A stretch of 57,801 nt of DNA. Origin: Bacteroidales bacterium. Its GTDB lineage: Bacteria > Bacteroidota > Bacteroidia > Bacteroidales > UBA932. The position numbers were made by a program, and so were the translations under genes. Positions within the stretch are counted from its first letter, which is position 1. Each line of letters begins with the position of its first letter. This document shows positions 8,474-19,000 of this stretch, one piece after another. The stretch lies in contig JAFRXI010000041.1 in assembly GCA_017437755.1 (NCBI GenBank), positions 1-57,801 on the forward strand, in the 5' to 3' direction. Below the pieces are notes generated by a model. The model did no database searches. It was given only the letters and a program-made list of their open reading frames with translations, and was not told the DNA's origin.

Positions 8474-9888
8474 CAGAAGTTGAAATATGCCTTGGCGTTG
8501 TTATAGGAGATATCCTCCACCATCTTGCCTATGAAACCGATCTCGGATGCAGGCAGGCGGCCGCTTTCAACATCGGCCCCGAGCACGTCGCAAAGGATGC
8601 GGCGGAAGTACTCGTGGCGGGGATAGCTTATGAAACTGCGGCTGTCGGTGAGCATTCCCACAAAGCGGCTGAACAGGCCAAGGGTGGAAAGGGCGTTCAT
8701 CTGCTTGCGCATGCCGTCCTCCTGATCCAGGAACCACCAGCCGGACCCGAACTGCATCTTTCCGGGGAAAGTGCCGTCGTTGAAAGTGTAGGCCATGGTC
8801 ATCATGACCTCGTTGTCCTTGGGGTTGAGGCAGTAGAGGATGGTCTTGGCGAGGGCGTCCTCGGCGCACAGCCTGTCAAAGAACCTGTGTCCTGCGGCGG
8901 CTGTGGGGAGGTCGTGGATGGCGTCGTATCCCGTGTCGGGTCCAACGGCCTTGAACATCTTTGAATTGTTGTTCCGGATGGCTCCCACGTGGAACTGCTG
9001 GGCCCATCCCGCACGGGCGTCCATCACTGCCATGTCGTGCAGGAAGGCGCTGCGGAACTTCTCCAGTTCCTTTGGACCAGGGGCGATGCCAAGGAGTACT
9101 TTCTTGAAGATGATTTCAATCTCGATCTCTTTGTAATCAGCGGCATAGAACGTTTCAAGGCCGTGATCGGAAAGCTTGCAGCCCATGGAGGCAAAGAAGT
9201 CGTGACGCTTCTGGAGGGCCTCGACCAGGTCGGCATAAGAATCGATTTCCTTATCGGCGGCCTCACCGAGTTTCTTCAGATAGGCCTTGTATGAAACCGG
9301 GTCCTCGATGGCCATGGCCTTGTCGGGCCTCCAAGCCGGGATGACGCGGGTGCCGAAAGGCTTTTCAGCTATCATCCTGTGATAACGGAGGTCGTCGGCC
9401 GGGTCGTCGGTGGTGCATACCACCTCAACGCCGAATTTCCGGATGAGCGCCTGGCCGCGGAACTCCTCCGTGGCAAGCAGGGCGTTGCATTCCTCGAAAA
9501 TCTCGCGGGCCGTGGCCGGGCAGAGCAGCTTGTCGATGCCGAATACCCTGCTGAGCTCCAGGTGGGTCCAGTGGTAGAGAGGGTTCCGCATTGTGTAGGG
9601 AACGGTCTCGGCCCATTTCTCGAAGGTTTCCCACGACGACTTGGTGCCGCCGGTCAGATACTCCTCACTTACCCCGTTGGCCCTCATGGCCCTCCACTTG
9701 TAGTGGTCGCCGTAATGGCCGTCAACGAGCCAGAGCTGGGTGATGTCCCGGAACTGGATGTTGGTGGCTATCTGCTCCGGTACAAGGTGGCAGTGATAGT
9801 CGATAATGGGCATCTTTTCCGCGTGCGAGTGATACAGCTCGCGGGCTGTATCACTTTGCAGCATGAAATCTTTGTTGATGAATGACAT
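8473..9888 (-). CDS. uxaC: Uronate isomerase
   Basis: A 471-aa enzyme of the amidohydrolase superfamily that isomerises D-galacturonate to D-tagaturonate (and glucuronate to fructuronate), the first cytoplasmic step of the pathway. The N-terminal MPIIDYHCHLVPEQIA metal-binding His-x-His region, DGHYGDHYKWRAMRANG, VVCTTDDPADDL and the C-terminal YPRHEYFRRILCD are characteristic, and the length matches the family. It begins 5 nt after the end of the 1446-aa lipoprotein gene and overlaps uxaA by one base, placing it in the same transcription unit as the SusCD system. Confidence 0.95.
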   Translation of the reverse strand: MSFINKDFMLQSDTARELYHSHAEKMPIIDYHCHLVPEQIATNIQFRDITQLWLVDGHYGDHYKWRAMRANGVSEEYLTGGTKSSWETFEKWAETVPYTMRNPLYHWTHLELSRVFGIDKLLCPATAREIFEECNALLATEEFRGQALIRKFGVEVVCTTDDPADDLRYHRMIAEKPFGTRVIPAWRPDKAMAIEDPVSYKAYLKKLGEAADKEIDSYADLVEALQKRHDFFASMGCKLSDHGLETFYAADYKEIEIEIIFKKVLLGIAPGPKELEKFRSAFLHDMAVMDARAGWAQQFHVGAIRNNNSKMFKAVGPDTGYDAIHDLPTAAAGHRFFDRLCAEDALAKTILYCLNPKDNEVMMTMAYTFNDGTFPGKMQFGSGWWFLDQEDGMRKQMNALSTLGLFSRFVGMLTDSRSFISYPRHEYFRRILCDVLGADVESGRLPASEIGFIGKMVEDISYNNAKAYFNF

Positions 9889-9893
9889 GGTCT

Positions 9894-12800
9894 CTAGCGT
9901 TTACGGATCCTGAGGGCCGGTGCGGAAGGGTTCCAGCGGGCCGGGCCGATGTCGGCGCCCTTGAGGGCGTCACTCGTAAGGGTATAGTCTCCGGACGTAG
10001 CGTCGGCGACGGGCGAAGCCTCCAGCACGCCGCCGTTAGCGGTGCCAAGTTCCTGGGTGAACGCATCGTTCCAGAAATTGGAGGCGGTGCAGTTGTAATA
10101 CCAGTTCTTGCTGAAGGTGGGAACGGTGACCCCGGTAGCCTTGCCCAGAGGGGTGTTGCTGCCGGTCTCGTTCAGGAACAGGTTGTTGTACACCAGATAG
10201 GTTTCAGGAGTGGACCTGACGTACAGGATTCCGTTGCCGCTTCCGATGCAGCACCCGTCGAACAGGTTGTTGCGGATAATGGCTGAACCGGTGATCCTGC
10301 CGGCATCGGCACGGATGAAGTCGCGTCCGCCCATCACGGTGCAGTCCTCCACGGTAACGGTGGTATAGGCACCCTTACGGATATCGAGGGTTCCCTGACC
10401 GCCCTGGAGACCGCTCAGCAGCACGTTCTGGATGAGCAGCGAGCCCACGGTGGCACCTACGTTGTCGTAGAACACGCTCTTCTTCACATGGTCCACGGTG
10501 CAGTTGCGGATGACGATCTTGTCGGCAGTGCACTCCGCAGCCACGTTGAGGAAGTTGTTGTCGGTATGCTGGGTGAACTCGATTCCCTCGATGATGACGG
10601 TTCCGAGGTCGCCTCCGTCCAGGTTCAGCTGGCTGAAGGATACCTTGGTCCCGGCCTCTCCGTGGAGCCTCATGCCGGCCTTTACGAGGAAGGTCTTCTC
10701 AAACTTGTAATCCCCGGCTGCGAGGGTAAGGTCGGTCTTGCCGGCGTCGATCGCAGCAAAGAGTTCGGTGGTGTCCTTTACCGTGAAGGTCTCGGAAGGA
10801 GCGATGTAAGCCGAAGGGTTCCACTTGGGAGCACCCACGCCACAGCTCTTTGCGAGGTTGTTGACAAGGGTGAAGTCGTTGCCGGCCGCATCCTTGAAAG
10901 GATTCTCGGCAAGCACGAATCCGTTGTTGGCAACGGCGATCTCGGCTGTGATGCATCCGGTGTAGAAGTCCTCTCCGATGTTGTACCAGGCGTTGCGGGA
11001 CATTGCAGGCACCGCGGCGGTGGTACGTCCGCTTATCGACTTGAGGATGGAGGCAAAGATATTCTGCGACACCACATACTTCTGCTGGGTGGTTGACCTC
11101 ACACAGAGGACACCGTTGGCGTTCTTGGGATCGTTGAGGTTGTAGAGGGTGTTCCTGCGGATGAAGATTTCCGAAATGGTCACGGTGGCGTCGATCCTCA
11201 GGAAGTCACGACCGCCTACGACCGTGGATTCCTCAAGGTTGAATGTCCCGATCTTTCCGTTGCGGAGATCGAACACACCCTGGCCGGTACCCATCGAGTA
11301 GACCTCGAGACCCTTGAAGGATACGGTGGCGATATCGAACTTGTCGGCATTGTTGGAAGCGTAGATAACGCTCTTGGCGAAGTTCTTCACCACCACATTC
11401 TCCACGACGATGGCGTCGGCCTTGACGCCGGCCGAGTTGTCCAGGTCGATGAAGATGCCCTGAGCGGTCTCGGTATAACCGGTCACGTTTCCGGACTCGT
11501 CCTTGGCGGGGATATTGGCCAATGCATCCACGGTGAGGTTCTTCAGTGAGAATGTACCCACCTCCTGGCCGCTAAGCTTGAATCCGCCGAGAATCCTGGC
11601 GCCGTCCTGGCCCTTGAGGGCGAGAGGTGCGGTGACCTGGAGGATGGCCGATCCGTCGGGAGCACCGTCGCCGTCGCCATCGCGGTCGGCGAGGTTATAG
11701 TCGCCGGGGGCGAGGGTTATCTCGGACTTGCCGGCAAGGAGGGCGTTGTTCAGTTCGGTGAGGTTCTTCACCACGAATTCGCCGCCTTCCTCTCCACCGG
11801 CGGAAAGGACCGCGAAAGCGGCCGTCCCGGCCTCGGATTCGGTATTGTAGATATCATCGGCCGAAGGGTTGGCGTATACCTGTGCGGTGTAGCTGCCCGG
11901 ATCGAGCATCGATACGGTTCCACCGGGGATGGTATAGGAAGTACCTTCCTCAACGGGATATGTCTTGCCGCTGAACACCACCGAATAGCTTCCGGCACCG
12001 GGAACGGCCTCCCAGGAAATCACCACGTCGGTAGCCTCGCGGGCGGTAACGACTGCAGGGTCGGCCGCGGCCACGGGGGCCTTGAGTGCTGTGTTCACGG
12101 GGGTCACGTCGGTAGACCAGGCAAGCTTTTCGATGCTGACCGGACCGGACACCCAGATGTAGACAAGCGACTCTTCGGTGATGTCCTTGATGATTATCTT
12201 CTGGGCATTGTCCTGGTCGGTGAGAGTGGAAGCGCCACCCTTGACGGTAACGGTACCGCCGGCGACGGGACCCACGCCCACGAGAACGTGGTTACCCTTC
12301 CGGGAAGGATCGGACGGCTTGATGAGGACGGAACCGGGAGCGTTCACCTTGAAGGCAAGATAACCCTCGAGCGGGAAGTTCTTGCGGTTCACCCTCGTGG
12401 CCTCCTGGAAGTTCAGCATGCCGTCCGCGGTCGATACGGCATACGCCTCGCTGGCGTTGATGTAGAGGTCCTCGCGGACCATCTCCTTCTTGATGGTGCC
12501 GCTGAACAGTTTGGCATCGGCCAGGTTCCATGTATGGGAACCCTCAACCACGTTCATCGTAAGGTCTTCGGCCTGCTCGGCATAGGGAGTCCACCACTTG
12601 GATGCACCCACGTTCTGGCCCGAGACTTCGGAATCCGGATCCAGATTGAAGTATCCGCCCTTGGAGTTGAAGCAAGGGTCGGTAGAGAGCATCTTGGCAT
12701 TGAACTTACCGGTGGAATACTTGTCGGTGAAGTAGGTGGCGGGAACGTTGTAGTACCAGTTGTTGGCTCCGTTTATGGAAAGGTCGTCTGCGCCCTTGTA

Positions 12801-14234
12801 CTTGGTGGCGGCACCTCCCATGGCCGCGTCGGCCGCCATGTTGAGGATGAGGTTGTTCTTGAACGAGAACGACGAAGGGATGCTCTGGAATCCGAGGATA
12901 CCAACATTGTAGTCGGCCTTGATGGGATTCAGGTTCTGGATGGTGTTGTTCTCGAAGCGGATGTCACCTATGGTGGTGGGCTCGTCAATCCTTAGGAACG
13001 TCCTCATACCGTTCACGATAGTGTTGTTGAGGATGTTCAGTTTGGAGATGGTGGAAGCCTTCCTCATGTCGATGACGTCGCCGCCATTGTTGTTGGTGTT
13101 GATGTCGAGGATGTCGCAGCTGTCGAAGGTCAGCTCACCCAGGTTCATGGTCTGGTCCCACTCATAGAGAAGGCCCTTGCTGTACTCGCGTACGATACAG
13201 TTCCTGAAGGTGATGGACTCGATCTCGGCAGTGGCTTCGGCAAAGTCCTTCTTGTCCTTATGGAGCTGGATCACAAAGCCGTAGGTCTCCTTTTCGCCGG
13301 ACAGGTCAAGGTCCTCGAAATGGAATGCACCCTTGGTGAGGGGTGAACGGAACTGGAATTCACCGGCGAGGACGGGTTTGGAACCGTCGGCCGCGCTTTC
13401 GCCGTAAAGCGATACCGGAACCTTGAGGTCCTGAACGCCGATGGCGTACGGAGAGCCCTCCATCTTCACGAAGATCTTTGCACCGGGAGTGGTGAGGGCA
13501 TTCTGCAGGGCGGCAAGGGTGGAGACTTCGGTCATGCCGGAGGGGTCGACCTGGGTCCATACATTCACCTGTCCGCGGCGTGCGGTGAGATAGTACAGCA
13601 CAACCTCATACTCGGTTGCGGGCGAAAGGGCGTTCTCCCCTTCTCCGGAGATGGTTGCAGCCGCATTCTCGATATCGGCGGCGGTAAGCTTGTAGGTATG
13701 CATGACCTCGCTTCCGGGTATGCCGTACTCGATATGGTCAACCTCTTTATAGTCAGATACTTCCTTGGACCATGAAACGGAAATGGAATTCATGGTCTTT
13801 CCGGTTACGGCCAGGAACAGGTTGTCCTTCACCGCAAAGGTCTTGACGGAGTTGCCAAAAACCGCCCAGTGGGAATCCTTGCGCTTGGAACTCACCGCCT
13901 TTACCCTGAAGTAAAGCTTGAGGTCGGCGCTGAGCTGCTTCACATAGGGGACCTGGTCGGGAAGGATGTCCTCCTCCTTGAAGTTGAGGTCGGTCATGGC
14001 CTCGTCGTTGTACACCTCAAGCACATAGCTTTCGGCGTCCTTGGCCACATCCCAGCTGAAGGTAACCACGTCTCCCACCTGGCTGTTCACCCTGGCCTTG
14101 AGGTTCATGGGCTCCAGGCAGCGGTCCAGGTTGAGCTCTGTAATCTCGTCAAAAGGCTCGGAGGCGCAACCGGCGGCACCGGCAACGGCCACGAGGGCGA
14201 GGAACGCTGATTTAATTATATTGGTAAACTTCAT
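9894..14234 (-). CDS. Large surface lipoprotein with three beta-helix modules and Fn3-like domains
   Basis: A 1446-aa lipoprotein: signal peptide with lipobox AAGC (C23), then acidic residues (E26, D29, E30) suggesting export to the outer surface. Two Fn3-like segments lie at about 35-225, an Asn-rich right-handed beta-helix module at 238-550, a possible carbohydrate-binding-like domain at 558-701, another Fn3-like domain at 713-810, and two more beta-helix modules at 818-1141 and 1145-1446. Each module has an R-x-F-[LI]-R strand (near residues 410, 1010 and 1305) and ends in a G-[AP]-x-W motif. The pattern resembles DUF4957/DUF5123 proteins of Bacteroidota pectin loci. It sits 12 nt after susD, the slot where surface glycan-binding proteins usually lie. 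Pectin binding or an unrecognised lyase activity are both possible; I see no established catalytic triad. Confidence 0.8.
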   Translation of the reverse strand: MKFTNIIKSAFLALVAVAGAAGCASEPFDEITELNLDRCLEPMNLKARVNSQVGDVVTFSWDVAKDAESYVLEVYNDEAMTDLNFKEEDILPDQVPYVKQLSADLKLYFRVKAVSSKRKDSHWAVFGNSVKTFAVKDNLFLAVTGKTMNSISVSWSKEVSDYKEVDHIEYGIPGSEVMHTYKLTAADIENAAATISGEGENALSPATEYEVVLYYLTARRGQVNVWTQVDPSGMTEVSTLAALQNALTTPGAKIFVKMEGSPYAIGVQDLKVPVSLYGESAADGSKPVLAGEFQFRSPLTKGAFHFEDLDLSGEKETYGFVIQLHKDKKDFAEATAEIESITFRNCIVREYSKGLLYEWDQTMNLGELTFDSCDILDINTNNNGGDVIDMRKASTISKLNILNNTIVNGMRTFLRIDEPTTIGDIRFENNTIQNLNPIKADYNVGILGFQSIPSSFSFKNNLILNMAADAAMGGAATKYKGADDLSINGANNWYYNVPATYFTDKYSTGKFNAKMLSTDPCFNSKGGYFNLDPDSEVSGQNVGASKWWTPYAEQAEDLTMNVVEGSHTWNLADAKLFSGTIKKEMVREDLYINASEAYAVSTADGMLNFQEATRVNRKNFPLEGYLAFKVNAPGSVLIKPSDPSRKGNHVLVGVGPVAGGTVTVKGGASTLTDQDNAQKIIIKDITEESLVYIWVSGPVSIEKLAWSTDVTPVNTALKAPVAAADPAVVTAREATDVVISWEAVPGAGSYSVVFSGKTYPVEEGTSYTIPGGTVSMLDPGSYTAQVYANPSADDIYNTESEAGTAAFAVLSAGGEEGGEFVVKNLTELNNALLAGKSEITLAPGDYNLADRDGDGDGAPDGSAILQVTAPLALKGQDGARILGGFKLSGQEVGTFSLKNLTVDALANIPAKDESGNVTGYTETAQGIFIDLDNSAGVKADAIVVENVVVKNFAKSVIYASNNADKFDIATVSFKGLEVYSMGTGQGVFDLRNGKIGTFNLEESTVVGGRDFLRIDATVTISEIFIRRNTLYNLNDPKNANGVLCVRSTTQQKYVVSQNIFASILKSISGRTTAAVPAMSRNAWYNIGEDFYTGCITAEIAVANNGFVLAENPFKDAAGNDFTLVNNLAKSCGVGAPKWNPSAYIAPSETFTVKDTTELFAAIDAGKTDLTLAAGDYKFEKTFLVKAGMRLHGEAGTKVSFSQLNLDGGDLGTVIIEGIEFTQHTDNNFLNVAAECTADKIVIRNCTVDHVKKSVFYDNVGATVGSLLIQNVLLSGLQGGQGTLDIRKGAYTTVTVEDCTVMGGRDFIRADAGRITGSAIIRNNLFDGCCIGSGNGILYVRSTPETYLVYNNLFLNETGSNTPLGKATGVTVPTFSKNWYYNCTASNFWNDAFTQELGTANGGVLEASPVADATSGDYTLTSDALKGADIGPARWNPSAPALRIRKR

Positions 14235-14246
14235 AACTCATTGATA

Positions 14247-16067
14247 TTAATAGCCATAGTCGTTCTTGATGAGGCCCTGGCTGTTGGACATGGTGTCATT
14301 GAAGATGGGCCAGAACATGCGCTGCTCAGGATTTTCGCAGGTATAGATTCCCTCTATCCTGGAAAGGTAGAAGCCGGTGGACTTGGCATCGTCGTACTTG
14401 TTGACGTAACCGGACTCGAGGGTATAACCGGAAGGGATCTCGTCGCCCTTGCGGTAGAATACCACGTCGAGGGTGTTCTCCTCATCACCGGGAGCATAGT
14501 AGACGTCACCGCTGAGGTTGCTGTACTCACCGGCCAGGTCGCGGAGGTCCTTCATGTCCTCGATTGCCTCGTCGAGCTTGGCTTTCAGGAGGTTCCAGCG
14601 GATCAGGTCGCCCTTGCGGAGGAATTCGCCGCAGAACTCGAGGGCCCTCTCGTCCACGATTGCATCGAACATGGCATCCTTTCCGGAAATGGCGTTCACA
14701 TAATCCTCGGCCTGGTCCTCGTTGCCCGCATAAGCCCTTGAACGGACCTCCAGCAGGTACTTCTTGGCATTTGCGAGGGTGCCCACCTCGTTCTCCACCT
14801 CGGCAGCCATGAGGAGGATGTCGGCGTAGCGCATAACCACGGGCTTGATGCCGTCGTCATTGCCGCCGGTATAAGGCTGGGCCTTCATCCACTCGTAACG
14901 GTATTTCCCGAAGTACCACTTGGATATTCCGGCGAGTTCCATGTCATTGTCCTTGTTCCACGTGTAGTTGGCGCAGGTAACGGCACGGCGAACGTCGGCG
15001 TCCCCGTACTTGAAGTACATGGTGGGAAGCGGACCGGCATCACCACCACGCTCCACGCCTGCGGAGAAGGTGGACTTTTCGGAAGAGATGGCGAAAGTGA
15101 AATTCCACCTGCCGCGGCCGTTTCCGAAAGGAATGACGTAAAGCGTTTCGTATGCGGGACCGGCGGTAAGGTTGTTCATGTTGTTGAGGTTGTACCACAT
15201 GTCGCGGTAGTTTTCCTCAAGGGAAGCCTTGCCGATGGCGTCGGTCAGATACTTGAGTATCTTGGGGTAGATCACGTCCTTGGAAAGGTCGGGATCGGAA
15301 GAGAGCGATACCTCTCCGGGATCGCCGGTGCCCACCTTGCCTTTCTCGGGACGGAGGGCATAACCGGAAGCGGCGAGGCCGATACGGGCATAAAGGCCCT
15401 CGGCAAACACCTTGTTCACCCTGTCGGTACGGGATGTAGCGGCAGTCTTGCCGGGGTAAGGAAGGTAAGGGATAGCCTCTTCCAGGTCGGCAAGGATCTG
15501 CTTGAAGATAACGTCACGGTCTTCCTTGGCCACATATATGCTCTCGGAAGAAACGGAACTGAAACGGGCGGGAACGTCACCCCATGCCTTGATGAGGTCG
15601 TAGTATACCATGGCCCTGAGGGTCAGTGCCTCGCCAAGGAGGTAGCGCATATTCTCGTCGGAGCTTACATTTCCGTACTGGCGCAGTCCCTCGATCACGA
15701 GGTTGGCCCTCTCTATGGCAGTGTACATCAGCGGGAAAGGCCCGTTGTTGAGGTTCAGCTGCGGGTTGTTGGGAAGGCAGTTGTAAGAGGCGATGTCGGT
15801 CTTGCCGTCACCCGGCTTGAAGGTATTGTACCACTCCACGTCGGTATTGAAACCGTACCAGGGCAGGAAACGTCCCCTGTAGGAGTTCACCTCGCAGAAA
15901 GCCTCGGTGATGCCGAAGATGGTTCCCTCCGCCAGCGTATAGTTGGAATAGATGGTTTCCGGATCGTAAGCCGAAGGTGAAGGGGTATCCAGGATGTTGC
16001 AGGAAGAAACCGATACGAGGGCGGCAGCGGCCGCTATGATAAGGGTATATATCTTTTTCATATTCAC
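14247..16067 (-). CDS. SusD/RagB-family glycan-binding outer-membrane lipoprotein
   Basis: A 606-aa lipoprotein (lipobox VSSC, C23) that acts as the surface lid of the SusC transporter. Typical SusD features are an N-terminal helical repeat part (SusD-like) followed by the RagB region, with segments EALTLRAMVYYDLIKAWGDVP, LYARIGLAASGYALRP and MRYADILLMAAEVENEVG, ending near EQRMFWPIFNDTM. Its gene begins 7 nt after susC ends, the invariant SusCD arrangement. Either Met1 or Met3 could be the start. The neighbouring PL1, CE8, GH28 and GH105 genes indicate that the ligand is homogalacturonan oligosaccharides. Confidence 0.95.
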   Translation of the reverse strand: MNMKKIYTLIIAAAAALVSVSSCNILDTPSPSAYDPETIYSNYTLAEGTIFGITEAFCEVNSYRGRFLPWYGFNTDVEWYNTFKPGDGKTDIASYNCLPNNPQLNLNNGPFPLMYTAIERANLVIEGLRQYGNVSSDENMRYLLGEALTLRAMVYYDLIKAWGDVPARFSSVSSESIYVAKEDRDVIFKQILADLEEAIPYLPYPGKTAATSRTDRVNKVFAEGLYARIGLAASGYALRPEKGKVGTGDPGEVSLSSDPDLSKDVIYPKILKYLTDAIGKASLEENYRDMWYNLNNMNNLTAGPAYETLYVIPFGNGRGRWNFTFAISSEKSTFSAGVERGGDAGPLPTMYFKYGDADVRRAVTCANYTWNKDNDMELAGISKWYFGKYRYEWMKAQPYTGGNDDGIKPVVMRYADILLMAAEVENEVGTLANAKKYLLEVRSRAYAGNEDQAEDYVNAISGKDAMFDAIVDERALEFCGEFLRKGDLIRWNLLKAKLDEAIEDMKDLRDLAGEYSNLSGDVYYAPGDEENTLDVVFYRKGDEIPSGYTLESGYVNKYDDAKSTGFYLSRIEGIYTCENPEQRMFWPIFNDTMSNSQGLIKNDYGY

Positions 16068-16074
16068 GTACGGA

Positions 16075-19000
16075 TTAGAAAGTCAGGTTGAGACCGGCCA
16101 CGAAACCGATGCTCTTGGGATAAGCTGAATAGTCCACACCGGGGGTAAGCGGAGTGGCCCTGCGGGTGTCCACCTCGGGATCGTATCCCGAATACCTGGT
16201 GAGGCAGAACAGGTTGGTTCCGGTCACGTAGACACGCGCCCTGCGGAGATGCACCTTCTTGGTAAGCTCCTCGGGAAGGGTATATCCGAGGGTGACGCTC
16301 TGCAGGCGCAGGAACGATGCGTCCTCGACGGCCCAGTCGGAGAAGACGGCCTGGCTGATGCACGGGCTCCACATGGTGGTGCCGGCGTTGAGAGCCTTGA
16401 GGGTAGCGGCGTCGGTGATCACCTCTCCGGTGGTCCAGTCGATGGAAGTCCAGCGCTTGTCCACATCCATCATGTCCATGAGGTTGCGGTTGTAGAACTT
16501 GCGGGAGGAGGTGAACTCGATCTTGTTGGCGTTGTACACCTGGTTGCCGATCATGAAGTTGAAGTTGGCGCTGAAATCAAAGCCCTTGAAATAGCCGCTG
16601 AGGGAGAAGCCGCCGGTGAAGTCCGGAGAGGCGTTCCCGATGATTTCGCGGTCGGCGACGGTCACCTTGTTGTCGGCGCTCCCGTCGATGTTCTTGAGCT
16701 TGAGGGCACCGGGCATAAGGTAGTTGGCACCGATGACGGAAGAGCAGTCGGCCACTCCGTCCTTCAGCACCCACTTGCCGCCGGCCTCGGCATAATCGAG
16801 GAAGTCGTCAACCTCGTAGCGGCCGTCGCAGCGGTAACCGTACATGTTGCCGAGGGGCTCCCCTACCTTCACGATGTAGTCGTCACCTATCTCGGTGGAT
16901 GCCCAGTAGGACTGTGCCATGATCGATTCAAGACCGCCGAGGTCGGTAACCTTGTTGCGGTTGAAAGCGATGTTTCCGCCGATGTTCAGGGAGAAATCCT
17001 TCTTCTCGATGATGGGGGCGTTGAGGGTGAGCTCCACACCGCGGTTACGGGTTGAACCCAGGTTGCGGAACTGGGTGTCGTATCCCGAACCGCTGATGGG
17101 GAAGTTGATCAGAAGGTCCTTGGTGTCGTTCTGGTATACCTCGACTGAGCCGGAGAGACGACCCTGGAACATGCTGAAATCCAATCCGATATTGTGTGTA
17201 TATGTGGTCTCCCAACGGAGGTCGGGATTGTTCATGACCATCTTTCCGTCATACTTGACGGGAGCGTAGTAATTGGCAGCCTGGCTGAGCCATGTGGTGT
17301 TGATGGAAGCGTACTCCTTGTTGATGACGCCGGAAGGGATGTTGTTGTTTCCGGCGGTGCCGAAGCTGTAACGCAGCTTGAGCTGGTCGAGCCAGGTGTG
17401 GGCGTTATCCATGAAACTCTCATTGGAAATGGTCCAGGATGCGGCAGCCGAAGGGAAGAATCCCCAGCGGTGTCCCTTTGCGAACTTCGACGAACCGTCG
17501 GCACGGAGGGTGGCGCCAAGCGAGTAGCGGTGCTTGTAGTCGTAGTTCACGCGGCCGAAGAATGAAAGCAGGTTGTCGTCGGGATAGTAATTGTTCACCG
17601 AGGAAGCGGGAATACCGGAAGACATGAAGTTCCATGCCATCTCGGGACCGTAGAAATCGGGGAAACCGTCCACCATCACAGTGATGAGGTTGCTCTTGGT
17701 GATGGTCATTTCCTCACCCAGGAGGAGGGTCAGGTTATGGTCGTCGTTCTTGATGACGTCCGCAAAATCGTAATTGATGGTATTTGTATTGCGGTACTTG
17801 GTGCGGAAGAGCTCCTTATGCTGGTTGGAAGGGGTATTCTTCACGGTGGAGTTGTTGGCCACGTAGTAGGTGGTGAGGCCGTAGAAACGGTCGTCGCCCT
17901 GGCGGTAATCCTCAAAGCCGCCCTCAACCTTGAGGCTGAGGTTGTCGATTATCTTCCAGTTGAATGCAGCGTTGGCGTTCCAGCTGCGGCGGATCCTCTT
18001 GGAATCATTGTCGCTCACCGACATGAGCGGCGGAGCGTTGTCGCCGTAATCCTGTTCCTCGTCAACACCCACAGTATTGGCAATCAGGGGGATAGGACTG
18101 TATGAAACGGCATGTTTCAGACGGCCGTTGCCCGACGTGGTACCGGTATCCTTCATTCCGTTTGCACCCGAACCGCGCACATTGGTGCGGGAATAACGGA
18201 CGTTGAGGTCGATGCTGGTGGTCTTGGAAGTCTTGAAATTGGACTTGAAGCTGAGGTTGTCCCTGCTGTAGGTGGAGCCCTTCATGATGGCATTGTCGCC
18301 AAGATGGGCGTAACCGACGGTCCAGTTGTAGTTTTCTCCGCTGCCGGAAACGGAAGCGTCGGCACTGAATGAGGAACCGGTATTGCCGAACACGGCATCG
18401 ACCCAGTTGTTCCCCTGGATATCCTGGTAGAGGTCGATATCGCCGAAAGTACCGAAATAAGGGGTGTAGTTCGTGCTCAGGTTGTCACGGGCAGGGCTCT
18501 TTGCAAGCTCATACTGGAACCTGACGAAGTTGCCGGGATCCATAGCCTTGATGGCCTTGCGGTTGGCCATGGTCTTGCGTCCGTAATAGGTGTTCACCTT
18601 GACGGAAATCTTCTGGCCCTTTTCGGCGCTCTTGGTGGTGACTATCACGACGCCGTTGGCACCGCGGCTACCGTAGATGGCCGTGGAGAAAGCGTCCTTG
18701 AGGACATCAATGGATGCGATTTCCGAGGAGGAGATGTCGTTGATGGACTCCACCGGGAAACCGTCCACGATATAGAGCGGAGAGCTGTCCTGGGTTATGG
18801 AACCGCCGCCGCGGACACGGATCTTGATGTCGGCGTCGGGATCGCCCTCGGTCGTGACGACGGAAACACCCGCCATCTTTCCGGAGAGGGCCTGGCTTAC
18901 GGTGGTGACAGGCTGTTCGACGAGCTTGTCGCTTCCGACGGAAGCAACTGAGCCAAGGAGGTCACGTCTCTTGACGGTAGCGTAACCCACCACGACCACC

